Part shown: positions 25,461 through 36,865 of the stretch, piece after piece
Numbering within the stretch: position 1 is the stretch's first letter
Layout: each line of letters begins with the position of its first letter
Translations under genes and position numbers: made by a program
Source: Dipteronia dyeriana
Lineage: Eukaryota; Streptophyta; Magnoliopsida; Sapindales; Sapindaceae
Length of the DNA: 64,000 bases
Reading direction: 5' to 3'
Assembly: GCA_032871835.1 (NCBI GenBank)
Contig: CM065295.1
Location: 43,026,360 to 43,090,359 of the forward strand
Notes under the pieces: generated by a model
The model's database searches: none
What the model was told of the DNA's origin: nothing
The model's input: only the letters and a program-made list of their open reading frames with translations

Positions 25461-25813
25461 CGTTACAAACAATATTTTAATTACCAATTGTAGATTTATT
25501 CAAATTATGTATAATTTAAGAATATGTATAATTTAAGAATATGTTTATTCGAGACACATATTTTGTAAATAAAAACTTCATAAAATTTATTAATATAACT
25601 TCAAATTTCTTACAACAATAGATCATAATTTAAATAAACAACATCTAAATAACATAATATACAAAGAAAACTTGTTAAAAAGCTGGGAGAATTTGACAAG
25701 TTAGCGTCTTGAAATTTACAATTAGAAACCTCTCCTGTGAATATCAAGATTTTCAAAAGTACTTCGTTATAAGAAATTTGATTTTTTATGACATTTAGTT
25801 CTCGGTATTTTTT

Positions 25814-25976
25814 AAGAAAAGTAATACTAAATATCACAATATTTCCATCAAAATACATGTGGCAGTTGATGAATTTACGAGTGGATTTGTATCCACTCAC
25901 AAATTGATACATCAACTGTCACATGTGTTGTGATGGAATAGTTGTGAGTCTAGTTGTTATATCTAACATTACTCAA
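25814..25976. mobile_element. Foldback MITE
   Basis: The two halves are inverted copies. Left 'ccatcaaaatacatgtgg' to 'gagtggat' pairs with right 'atccactc' to 'cacatgtgttgtgatgg', and the pairing continues outward into AGTAATACTAAATATCAC versus its counterpart near 25955-25972. The centre is only about six bases. It is a short non-coding hairpin transposon; I could not define the target duplication, so the superfamily is open. Confidence 0.65.
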
Positions 25977-26382
25977 TACTATAATTATTATCAATTGCGC
26001 GTTTATAATAGTAAATGTTGTAATTGTGAAAAAATCATTATATTTACGACATTTATTAAATGTTTGAATGTCGAAATCCCTAAATTATAGAATAGACATT
26101 TTTTTGCGTGGCCGCACCATAGTTATACTCTAATCTCTGATTATTAAATTTTCATATAGATATTCTTCAATTTTGGTTGATCGTCTCAGCTCTTTGCAGC
26201 GGCACCGTTGCCTCCAAGTGATTAATCCATCCGTCATCACCCTGTCACACCCTCTAACAATCCATACTCAGCTCAGAAGATCCTGCAACTGCGCACAAAC
26301 TTTGCACCACCGTGGACTGCGGTACACGTCATCTTCTTTCTATTTTTCATCAGCGTGTTTGTGAATAATTTCTTTTGCTCAT

Positions 26383-26690
26383 TATCTATATAATATATAA
26401 AAATCGACCCTCGTAGTGTCGTGTGTTGTCCTGTAAGAGAGTTTTAATATTAAATTATATTTTACATCTATATGGAACCTCAATGTGTCATGTATTATCA
26501 TGACAATTAATTAATTGATTTGATGTTTTTTATTCTTTTTTAAAAAACAAATATTATTAGTAATTCTAACATTCAATTCACCCTTATTGGATTGGTCCAT
26601 TAATTCTTCTTGATAACAGAAAATTTAAATTAACTAGTGTGGCAACCCTTGATAACAGAAAATATATATTAACTAGTGTGGTAACCCGTG
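26383..26690. mobile_element. Helitron-like termini (tentative)
   Basis: The start TCTATATAATATATAAAAA resembles a plant Helitron 5' end. At the right, ACTAGTGTGGTAACCCG, read on the minus strand, ends ...ACACTAG like a Helitron 3' end (CTRR). That phrase is present twice as a ~40 bp tandem duplication (26609-26688). The two ends imply opposite orientations, so this may be one or two fragments, not an intact element. Confidence 0.25.
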
Positions 26691-27221
26691 AGATACTTGT
26701 TTTGATAAATTTTATTTAAAATAAGTTGTATTAAAATAATATACAATCTATTCTGAATTTGTTAGGATATGATTAATCTTTTATATAGGCTTCTGTCAAA
26801 TGAATTTATTGAGAAATATTTGAAATATTTCTATAATTTAGATTATCATATAATACTTATTATTTAATATTAAAAGCAGTTGATCCTCCTTCAATAATTA
26901 ATGAATAATACTTAACATAAAACTAATAAAAAAAACTTTTGAACTTACCAATTATTATAATATATATATATAACTAATTCATAACAGATTACAAAAAATC
27001 TAATCGATAAAAATTTATGTTTTGTATGCTTTTGAATTTATCAAATATTCTAATATATATATATATATAGTGACAGCTTTTGGTATAATCAAACAAGGTA
27101 TTGGTTTAGAGCCTCATAAATAAGGTAAATTATTAGGGGCCTCATCTAGTCATAGATTTTAAAGAAATCATTAAAAAATTAAAAAAAAATTACTATTAAA
27201 AATATATTGAAAGACCTCTAA

Positions 27222-27236
27222 TTATTATTATTAATA

Positions 27237-27306
<70 letters not shown>

Positions 27307-27404
27307 TATTTTTATTTTTATTTTTATTATTATTATTATTATTTTTATTATTTTTATTATTTTTATTTTTATTTTTATTATTATTTTTATCATCATCATC
27401 ATCA

Positions 27405-27481
<77 letters not shown>
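27222..27481. repeat. Compound ATT microsatellite
   Basis: About 260 bases of ATT/TTA triplets with TTTTTA and ATC interruptions, ending in an uninterrupted ATT run of roughly 25 units (about 27400-27481). The pure right end is likely the most length-variable part. Confidence 0.95.
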
Positions 27482-27483
<2 letters not shown>

Positions 27484-28573
27484 GGTTTATTTATAGGGAA
27501 ATGTACCTAAAATATAGGAATAATTTAAAAATATTAATAATTATTTGTTTAACAAGTAACCATTATATAAATAATTCACCTCTTAAGTGTCATTATAATT
27601 ATAAATTAATAAAAATCCTTAACTTTACATAAGTAATATTTTACTTTTTAAAAATTTCTATAAAATAGATTAAAAACCAAATCATTCTCATTCATGTACA
27701 ACAATTTAAATATTGCCACTACTATCGTTTTTCTATAATCTGTTTATATCTTAAAACTTACAACTTGTGTTCAATTGTTCGATTGTAATCTTTTAAATTT
27801 AGTAAGATATATCTAATCAGTTCTATCGTTAATTTGGAGTCTATTTTTCTTCTCCTTTACAGCCTCAAAATTTGTTGAGTCACCCTTGATATATAATAGC
27901 TAGGGGCCTAGGGCTCAACCTTAGGCCATAAATAATTAATCAATCTCATAAATAAAACTTCAAGAGGCAACCCATAAATAATGGTATAATGATTAAATTC
28001 ACTTAATCAATTCTAAAATTAATTAAATTATGATAACATTTCCCTATCGACATTTTCTATCCCATAATTAATTAAAAAATATTTATTTTATTTTATTTTA
28101 TTTTATTTTATTTTTACTGAATAGAATGAAATATGAATCTTCTCGTTACCCAAACATTTCATATTCATTTCATCAATAAATAATCTTTCATCCATCTTTT
28201 TATAATATCTATTGATTAGTTTCATTCTAAAAATATATATTAATTGTTATAATAAATAATAATATAATTTGTTTCAACTTTTTTATTTCATTCATGCAAT
28301 AAATATTCTTTCATTAATTAATTATTATTTTTGATGGAATATTCTTCCACTAATTTATAAATTTAAATAAACAACCATTCATAAATATATATTTTGAATT
28401 CAAAAAATGGTAGAAATAAAGCAATGCAAAGAGAAACATATCATATATATCAAAGAACTTTTAGCATTCAACAGTTAGAACTTTCATTAGTCTACTTTTT
28501 CCATTAAATTAATAACAATAATTACATGTTTAACATCGAAATCGAAACTGAAAGTCACCGAGTGCTACTTTTA

Positions 28574-28664
28574 TTAGATTTCCAAGTTTTTGAAAGGCAA
28601 TTGCTTTGGAGACATGAGAAGTCCTTCAATGCAATCATCACCAATAACTTTATTTTTTCTATCT
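28574..28664 (-). pseudogene. Possible orphan terminal exon of a host gene
   Basis: On the minus strand a good splice acceptor (TATCACATTGCAG) is followed by 30 codons ending GLLMSPKQLPFKNLEI and a stop. The composition looks like a real protein C-terminus rather than transposon sequence. The upstream exons would lie to the right, where an LTR starts only 70 bases away (28735), so the gene may have been cut by that insertion. I do not recognise the family. Confidence 0.25.
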
Positions 28665-28734
28665 CTGCAATGTGATAAACACGGTATGTTTAGCCATTTC
28701 CAAAAAAAAAATAAAGAATTTAGCATATGTATGT

Positions 28735-29040
28735 GTTAACCGAAAATTCGCTCTAGGTGAGGAATCTCAGCTAACACCCTCAAGACCAAAATCTCGGTAG
28801 ATCGCGGTCGTGGTAGGTACCTTCAGTACCGGTTACTCATGTGAAAAATGGGCAAATTGAATGAAGGAATGATGATGGATTAATTAATAATCTTTTATTG
28901 AACAACGCAATGAGTACAGTGAAATAGTAAATAATACAGTAGTATGAAACTCTTAATCTTTATCCCATTTGCTTAACTAATTGGAGGTTGCGAACTTGCA
29001 TCTATCGACAAGTGGACAAAGAATCAACAAAGATGGCTTT
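28735..29040 (-). mobile_element. LTR-like sequence, segment 1 (continues at 42288)
   Basis: Begins TGTTAACC and, after removal of the 13.2 kb element that splits it, ends CTATTAACA at about 43081, giving matching TGTTAA/TTAACA termini. The orientation is judged minus because a purine tract (minus strand AGAGGGGACTTC) lies just outside the right end. The last five bases, GCTTT, are the target site of the inserted element. Confidence 0.45.
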
Positions 29041-31679
29041 TGTTAGGTTTTAGATTGTGTTGGCATTAATTCTATATCAAAATGATATTTACTTATAATG
29101 ATTTAGTTGTTTAGATTCATGATGATTCAAGCTTCAAAGAAGAAGGAATAACCAGTCAAAGCAAGTTCAAAGTCTTCAAAGAGAAATGATGCCATATGGT
29201 TCTACAAAGGTATACTAAGAACTTATATTTCTCTTACAAGGCTTAGGCACACACACACAATTCATACATTTGTGTCCCTGCATCGTTGTGCACCATTATA
29301 GGCACATACATACAATTCATTCATATGTGTCCCTGCATCATTGTGCACCATGTATAACACATTCACAAACTTGAAGATGAATGCTCATGCATTGGTATAA
29401 AAATAACATGTTTTGGAAAATGCATGATTGGAGACTATCTCTATGTAGCTTGCATTCTAGTGTGAATATTGTTTGTATGTGTATATGTTTGTATAACATA
29501 GATATTAAACTTGATTTTAGTCTTAAATCATTCTTGATTGAGTTTCGGTTATTTCGGTTACTCAGACTATTGATTTCAAGTTCTAAGTTAAAAGATACTA
29601 CACTTTCAACTCATGTTGCATATATTGTCTTCATCTTCATATAACGAGTCGAATTATTATTTTCTGGGTTGAGTATCTTATATGTCCATGTTCGTGAGAG
29701 AGTTACGGTTCGTAATCCATAAACATATTTGAATTCTGAGTTTGGAGGCAGGAGAACGATCGAAGAATGTGAGGGGAATGCGTAAGGAAAAGAAGTGCAA
29801 ACAAGCACTCTTTCCAGAGATGGCACATGGCCATCTCGGGACAGAATGCTTGCTGCCCCAAGATGCCCACGCACCATCTCAGGCAGCAAGCATGCTTGGT
29901 GCACTTAAGGTCATTTTGGTCCCTTTTCTTCTATTCTTTCCCTCTCCTTTACATATCTCTTCCCTATCACATTTCATTCTAAGAAGATATTCAAAATTTG
30001 AGTGCAGAATTTTCTCTCAAATTTTCTCACCTTCCAAACACCATAACTTCTTCATTTGAACTCTGATTTGAGTGATTCAAAATTGAGAGTGTTTTTCTAT
30101 ACATATTCCATCTTTTCTTTGAAGGTTTGAGTTAGTTTTATTGCTGGTTTGGAAGTATAATCTCACAAAAAACAGGACTGCACCAAATCAACTAAGGTAT
30201 TGATTTTCTCTCAAAGTTTTCTTTTAAAACTTGGTTAATTGCCTTGGTTTTTCTTCTTCAACATATATATGTGTCTTGTGATTGTTTTGATTTGAGTTTT
30301 GAACTCATTTAAAGCTAGATTGAGTTTCAATTGAAATCTAACATGTTGAGTTAGGTTTTGATTTTGCCTATGTTTTCACATGTTTGGGATTGTATTGTGC
30401 TAGCTTTGATTATAGGACTATTTGATGATCTTTGATTGATCGATTTTGTACAAAATAGTTCCTCACATGTATTAGGTTTTCGTTGGGCGAAATCTCACTA
30501 TAATACATGTGCTTGTGTTCTTTTGAGCTATTCATGTGATTTATTGAATCTATGAATAAAAAATATGCTCTAGAACTCTTGCTTTAATCTAAACAATTTT
30601 GTCACATGATTTTAGCATGTTTTTGGTATATGAGATTTAAACTTGATTATGTGTTAATTGAACATATCTTGTGATTCAAGTTTTAGATCTATGCATGTAT
30701 CTAGGTTGTAATTAATGTTGAACATATCTTACATGATCTAGATATATTAAACATGCATGATTGACTAGACTACATTTGTTTTGTGTATTCATGCTCATGT
30801 TTAGTATTTCCATAGGATGTGTTGATCATAACATTTTATATTGCGTGCTTGTTTGCATTTTGCATTCATGATCACCTAGATGCCTTATGAGAAGAAAGTC
30901 TTGACAATAGGTGTGAGACCTATGTTGTTGAGTAAGGAAGTCTTGGCAAGAGGTGGGAGACCTCGGATTGTCAAGTAAGGAAGTCCTGACTAGAGTCGGG
31001 AGGACTAGGATAGTTGAACAAGAAGTCTTGCCTAGGGTCGTTAGGATACGGAAGGGTGAGTGAGGAAGTCTTGACTATAGTCGGGATGACTCGGATAGTT
31101 GAGAAAGAAGTCTTGCCTAGGGTCATGAGGATCCGGAAGGGTGAGCGAGGAAGTCTTGACAAGAGGTGTGATGCCTCAGATTGTTGAGCAAGAGGGCGAC
31201 ATCTTCATGAGTAGGATAGGAATGTAGTTTCTAGGTAAAGGGGTCACTTGAGAGATTGTACTTTTCTTATCTACTAATGGATTTTTTTTGACGGTGGTTG
31301 CTAACCCGTGGATGTTTCCTCTTCGGAGGTGTACAACATTATATCTTGTGTCAAATTTTCTCTATCTCTATGTCTCTTATATTTGTATTTGTTATTTGAA
31401 TACTATGGACAGAACTTTATATGTAAGTTGACTTCCTTTCTATAATATAAATTATGTATGTGTTATGATTACTTGTTTGTATCACACTTTGCTTGTTTTA
31501 TATATTGATTAAGTGTCTTTAGTTGATATATATATTGTGATACAAGCAATCTAGAGTGACAAACTTTTGTTTGTTTCTAAGGGAATCGAAAAAAGTGCCT
31601 AACCTATTCAACCCCCCCCCCCCCCCCCCCCCCCCATCTCTAGGTTAGCCTTGATTATTTAACTATGTTTGTATTTTCA
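29041..31679 (+). repeat. 5' LTR of the SIRE-like element
   Basis: Starts TGTTAGGTTTTAGATTG and ends TTTGTATTTTCA. Homologous to 39749-42282 with moderate divergence. It includes 'cacacacacaattcatac' microsatellite-like stretches near 29250, the GAGATGG/CCATCTC dyad near 29816-29886, a T-rich leader near 29930-30060, seven units of a ~42 bp repeat, and a 24-base C run (31612-31635) close to its end. Confidence 0.92.
30894..31193 (+). repeat. Seven-unit ~42 bp tandem repeat in the 5' LTR
   Basis: Units begin AAGTCTTG and end GAGCAAG or similar, alternating between a 'gactagagtcgggaggact' type and a 'cctagggtcatgaggat' type. The 3' LTR holds five units at about 41607-41820, and LTR-A holds four diverged ones. 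The serine/proline-rich minus-strand ORF here is a reading of this repeat. Confidence 0.85.
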
Positions 31680-31681
31680 AT

Positions 31682-31693
31682 TGGTGTCAAAGC
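31682..31693 (+). promoter_or_regulatory. Primer binding site, initiator-Met type (mutated)
   Basis: TGGTGTCAAAGC two bases after the LTR end corresponds to TGGTATCAGAGC with two transitions. Confidence 0.8.
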
Positions 31694-31784
31694 AGGACAC
31701 TAGATTGTACTTAGTGAGAGTCCAGGTGATACTTTCACAGTTTTTTGCAAAGCTTTTGAAGTCATGGGTTTATAAGATGATGTA

Positions 31785-33242
31785 ATGGCAGAAAGTGCCT
31801 CAAATACTTGGCCACCATTACTTCGAGGCACTAACAATTGGTATTGGAAGTTGAGGATGAAAGCCTACATCCGCTCTATTGATGAAAGGGCTTGGATGGT
31901 AGTGGAATAAGGTTATAGTCCTCCTACTAAGGTTCAAGAGGATGGAACCATGATACTCAAGCTAAGGAGTGAATGGACAATGAATGAGTTTGAGGTTGCT
32001 AAATGGCACCATCGTGCTATGAATTCCATCTTTGGAGGAGTTGATGGGCATCAATTCTCCTACATTTAAAATCTTGATTTCGTAAAGGAGGCTTGGGATA
32101 CTCTCCAAGTTACCAATGAATGAACCTTAGCAATGAAGAAATCAAGGCTTTAAATGTTTGCATCACAATTTGAAGGTTTAAGTATAGGTGAAGAAGAAAA
32201 GTTTAAAGACTTCCAATTCCTGCTTCTTAACATTGCTAACCAATGTCAAGCACTTGGAGTACCTATCTCAAAAAAGGGTTTCAATTGGAAAATCCTTAGG
32301 TCTCTTCCTAAGAGATTTAAATCAAAGGTGACGGCTATTGAGGAAAGCAAGGATGTGGATAGCATGAACATTGATGAGTTACTTGGATCTCTCCAAACTT
32401 ATGAGATGTACTTGAAGTCAAAGATTAAGAGTAAGAGAATCACTCTCAATGTTATTGAGGAGGAGAGTGATAATGAAAATAAAGATATGGCTCTTTTGAT
32501 TAGAAAGTTCAAGAAGTTTCTAAAGAAGAATGCCAAGCCTAGAGGCAAGTATTCTAAGGAAAAGGAAGTTAAGAAAACATCATCTCCAAGGAATGAGAAG
32601 AATAGTCAAGCCATGAACAAGAAAGATGTTCAATGATACAATTGTTATGGTTTCGGTCACTTTGCTAGTGAGTGGACCAAAAATCCATCTAAGAAAGACA
32701 AGAAAGGCAAAGTGTTAGCGGCTACTTGGAGTGATGATAACTCTAGTGATAACGAGAGCTCTAGTAGTGAGTCTTCAAGTGATGAAGAGTTGGTGAGCAA
32801 CCTTGTAGCTCTAACGGCTTCTCATTCTCCACTAGATGTTGATGGTACAATATCTTTGAACAATAACTTTGATACAAATCATCATGGAAGCTCTAGTTCC
32901 ATCTCTACTAATCTTGAGTTGTTGGCCAAGATAGAGAAGCTTGAAGAAGATAGAGATAATGCTCTAAGAGAGGTAGTTGAGAAGGATGATTTGATCAAGA
33001 AACAACTAGATGAGTTTGTGATTGTCACTCGTAGACTTCTTGGTGAGAAAGGAGATATTATGAAGAAGTTTAGAGAACTTGAAAAGATAAACCTTGAGAA
33101 GGATAATGTTATATCTTCTTTAAAGAAGAGAGAACGAGAATTAATGGAAAAGATAGACACGGCTAAGGAGGCCATCAAGGACTTAGTGAATGATTCGGTA
33201 GGTGTGTCTAGTGTTAGGAATCTTGTTAACTCTCATAGTGGT
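31785..33242 (+). pseudogene. SIRE-like gag (degenerate)
   Basis: ATG at 31785 opens MAESASNTWPPLLRGTNNWY. Stops occur near 31908, 32068, 32122 and 32151. Long open stretches follow: 32154-32636 (gag core SQFEGLSIGEEEKFKDFQF and LRSLPKRFKSKVTAIEES), then 32712-33242, a Ser/Asp/Glu-rich segment and a coiled coil with heptads (LEEDRDNALREVVEKDD). The zinc knuckle near 32630-32680 has lost its first Cys to a stop (TGA) and its last to Trp. The frame is cut at 33243 by the start of another LTR. Confidence 0.85.
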
Positions 33243-34329
33243 TGTTAGGTCTATGATTTTTGTTGGCATTATTCTATATCAAAATTACATTTACTTTGTA
33301 TTGTTTAGTTGTCTAGGATTCAAGATGATTCTAGCTTCAAAGAAGAAATGATAACTATTCAAGTAAGTTCAAGTCTTCAAAGGGAAAAGTGTTTCATGAT
33401 TCTACAAAGGTATATTAAGACCTTTCTTTTCTCTTTCAAGGTTTAGGCACACACACATATCATTCATTTGTGTCCCTGCATCGTTGTGCACCATTATAGG
33501 CATACACATACAATTCATTCATATGTGTCCCTGCATTGTTGTGCACCATATATAACACATTCACACACTTGAAGATGAATGCTCATGCATTGATTTGGAA
33601 ATAACATGTTTTGGAATATGCATGATTGGAAACTATCTCTATGTAGTTTGCATTCTAGTGTGAATTGTGTTTGTGTGTGTATATGTTTGTATAACATGGA
33701 TATTGAACTTGGATTTAGTCTTAAATCATTATTGATTGTGTTCAGGTCATTTCGGTTACTCATACTATTGATTTCAAGTTCTAAGTCAAAAGATACTACA
33801 CTTTCAACTCATGTTGCATACATTGTCTTCGTCTTCGTATATTGAGTCGAATTATTATTTTCTAGGTTGAGTATCTTATATGTCCATGTCTGTGAGAGAG
33901 TTACGGTTTGTAATCCGTAAACGGATTTGAATTCTGAGTTTGAAGGCCAGAGAACGGTTGAAGAACTTGAGGGAAGCGCACTGGAGTTGCACCATGGCCG
34001 AAAGGCCAACAAGAGGTGCAAGCCCTAGATGGCGCGTGGCCATCTCGGCTGCAACTCCTTGCTGCCAAGAGATGCCCACGGGCCATCTCAGGGAAGCATC
34101 TTGAAGGGGCACCTTTGGAATCTATGGAGATTCTCTTATGAAATCTATTCGGTGATTATCTTGTTAAGATACATTGATTCTTGTTGTATGTTTTGTAGAC
34201 TAAGGGTGGAGATTTAAGCATACATGATTATATTGTTTTCTCATAACAATCATGTTTAATGTTAATTTGTATGCTTATCAAAGTTTTGTCACTAGTCTCG
34301 AAAGATTTGTCAAAATTGAGAGACAACCT

Positions 34330-34374
<45 letters not shown>

Positions 34375-34410
34375 TAGGTTGTTTAGTATAACCTTGTACA
34401 CATTCTTTCA
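33243..34410 (+). mobile_element. 5' LTR of a second, related element inserted in gag
   Basis: Starts TGTTAGGTCTATG inside the gag coiled coil and ends CATTCTTTCA, followed by a primer site. The first ~870 bases align with 29041-29920. After about 34115 it departs from the family, so it is shorter (1168 bases) than its relatives. A 36-base C run sits at 34337-34372, at the same place as the C run of the host LTR. Confidence 0.8.
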
Positions 34411-34412
34411 AT

Positions 34413-34424
34413 TGGTATCAGAGC
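34413..34424 (+). promoter_or_regulatory. Primer binding site, initiator-Met type
   Basis: TGGTATCAGAGC two bases after the LTR end at 34410, unmutated in contrast to the host element's site at 31682. Confidence 0.85.
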
Positions 34425-35732
34425 GGGTCACTTAAAGTAGTTAGTGTGATTCGGGATCTACAAGGTTATTTACTAATCATGGATATCAACCTCTAGTCTA
34501 CAATTGTTTATTTTTGGTTGTCCTCCTTCGTTGGTTGTGAAAATGGTTCTTCTTGTTTTATATTTCATTTGTCTACTAACAATTTTGTTGATAAGCTTGA
34601 AAAGAAAGTTAGTGACAAAAGCAAAGATGAAGAAGCTTTTTCCAGAGGATGATCGATCTATACATGATTACTTGTCTTTGCAACTCAATGAAGAGAATTG
34701 CATGTCAAAGACCACCAACTTCTATTTGATGGCAAGAGTTTAAACTCTTGACAAGGAAAGAGATGAAGCGTTAAAGAAAGTTGAAGTGAAGAATGAAGTG
34801 ATCAAATGTCTAGAAAAGAAGATGGTTGAAGAGGCTCATATGTTAGATAGATTAACAAATGATTTTGCTAATAATTTGCTTTAGTTTCTTGAAGGTAATG
34901 ATCAAAGGCAAGAAAGAGGAGTTGGCAATCATGAAGGCCAAAGAGTTTTGGTAATCTTCATGGAGATTTAAGTGACTTAAGCATTGTAGATGAGCAAGTG
35001 GAGTCTTCTACAACTAAAAGGCAAGTCACTAAGGAACAAGAGTATTTCAAAGGCCATGTCTTCTAAGGTCAAGTGCAAAATCAAGGAAATTAAAGAGTCT
35101 TCACCATCGGTACACTCTCACCTAAATAGTAACATCTCTAAATTTATTCCGGTTTGCTAATTTTGCTATATTGCCGTGAGTATATTAGATGATGCAAACT
35201 AGGGAATGTGATGCATGCTAATGAGATGTGAAAATCTTCTATGAATGTTTCTTGCATGATAATACTTTGAATCTTATGTGTGATAATGATAATTGTGTGT
35301 AGAAAATAATTGAGAAGATTTGGGTGAAAATGAGTGTTTCACATGATCATATGTATAGTCTTGATGATATCTTTGTTGATGGCAATAATGATGTGTTTTA
35401 CATAAATAATATCTTTATAGAGAAGATAGTTGATGATTTATCATCTAGATATATTTTTGCCATGAGAAATGATCATGATCTTTGTGCGAAATTTTACCCA
35501 AGAACAAATGGTTCAAGGGTGAATGCTTTTACCTCTAGTGTAAGTAGCACATGTGAGTTAGCTGTAAGGCTAAGCGTCAAGTGTGTTGAGAATTCTAGCT
35601 AGCTAGCTTGGAATACTCCACGTCTAGACATGAACTTAGCTATCTCACTTAACTTTGTTTTGATAGTCAAAATCCATTGATTAACTTTTGAGAAGTTACT
35701 CTTATGAAATCTATGCTTTCATTGCATCATAT
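34425..35732 (+). pseudogene. Degenerate interior, gag coiled-coil remnants
   Basis: Frames such as DKERDEALKKVEVKNEVIK (near 34752-34810) and SKVKCKIKEIKESSPSVHSH (near 35065-35125) resemble the post-knuckle coiled-coil part of SIRE-like gag. A 92-codon ORF at 35324-35602 has no recognised domain. No protease, integrase or reverse transcriptase motif is visible. The element is therefore a short, deleted copy. Confidence 0.45.
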
Positions 35733-36865
35733 AGCATGTTGAGTATCTTATATGTCCATGTCCGTGAGAGAGTTATGGTTCGTAATCCACAAACAGATTT
35801 GAATTCCGAGTTCGGAGGCCAGAGAACGGTCAAAGAACGCGAGGGAAGCACATGGGAGTTGCACCATGGCCGAAAGGCCAACAAGAGGTGCAAGCCCGAG
35901 ATGGCACGTGGCCATCTCAACTGAACTCCTTGCTGCCCCGAGATGCCCACACGCCATCTCGGGGAAGCATCTTGAAGGGGCAGCTTTGGTCTTTTCACAT
36001 ATATCTCTTCCCTCTCCTTTATATATCTATTCTCTCTCTCATTTGAATTTAAGGAAGAAGAAAATGAAGTGCAGAAAATTTCCAGATTTTTTCTCTCAAC
36101 TTTGAATCACCATATCTCTCTCATTTCTTATCCGATTTGAGTGATTCAAGCTGGAGAAGTTTCGTATTAAAGTCCTCTATCATCTCCAACAACCTTGAAG
36201 TCATTTGTTCAAGTTTTCTGATGGATCGCACCATTTTCGTGACTGCACTCGAAATTGTCAAGGTATTTGTTTATCTTTTGATTTCCTTGATTCTAATGTT
36301 CAAATACCTTAGGTCTTCTTCCAACTTGTGTGTAATTGACTTGAACATATATTGATGAGTGATAGATCTTCAATTAAATGCTAGTTTTGCTTAATTAGAT
36401 ACTTGATTGTGAGTTAGGTTTCAATCAAACCTATGTTTTCACATGATTGTGAGTTGTATTGTGCTAGCATCTTATCTATGACTATTTGTGCTTTGATTGA
36501 CTTTATTTTCATGATTAATAGTCTTATCATGTGCTAGAACTCATTTGTTGAATAGATCTAGGATTAGCACATTTGATTTTATATTTAGAGTATATTAGAG
36601 TTTAATTTTTTATTTTGTGAATATATGCTCTAAATGATTGCTAGAGATTTGATTGATCATATCTTGTGTTTCTAGCATTTTTGTGTTAGTACTAAAGTCT
36701 TGAATATGTACTTCATGAACATGTATATTTCATGCTTTAGCAACATGAATAAAATCTAGGTTTAAAGTGTGTGTTTGGAAATTTGGCATGCTCTAGATTT
36801 TTGTTCATGTATAAGATCTAGACAATCTTGTTTTGTGAACTTTATTGTCTTTGTCTATCTCTATA
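35733..36865 (+). repeat. LTR fragment, both ends missing
   Basis: From 'gttgagtatcttatatgtcc' it aligns with 33867-34115, including the dyad and the 'gaagcatcttgaaggggc' phrase. It then aligns with LTR-A segments 2 and 3 up to about 36865. The LTR start and end are absent. It is probably the deleted 3' LTR of the element whose 5' LTR is at 33243, and it shares more sequence with LTR-A than with its presumed partner. Confidence 0.65.

Larger units (their letters stand above)
25461..28573. other. AT-rich intergenic DNA
   Basis: No gene is supported. It contains a foldback MITE, a Helitron-like terminus, TA and ATT microsatellites and a TTTTA repeat (28084-28115), described separately where notable. 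An ORF at 26173-26364 has no recognisable domain. The 131-codon leucine run near 27237 is simply the ATT microsatellite read in frame. Confidence 0.6.

Noticed and set aside
26173..26364. 63-codon ORF with Ser/His/Arg-rich sequence
   Set aside because: No recognisable domain, splice signals or homologous context; the length is within chance for the locally higher GC.
27237..27632. 131-codon leucine-rich ORF and its minus-strand isoleucine/lysine mirror
   Set aside because: Both are the ATT microsatellite read in frame; there is no non-repeat protein domain.
30971..31162. Ser/Pro-rich 63-codon minus-strand ORF, repeated near 24597-24845 and 41575-41790
   Set aside because: It is a reading of the ~42 bp LTR tandem repeat and is not conserved as a protein.
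30894..31193. Regular ~42 bp array considered as CRISPR or satellite
   Set aside because: Units are directly adjacent without unique spacers, lie inside an LTR and recur in its partner; the genome is a plant's.
35324..35602. 92-codon ORF considered as a small gene
   Set aside because: It lies inside a deleted retroelement interior, with no known domain and no promoter; treated as element remnant.
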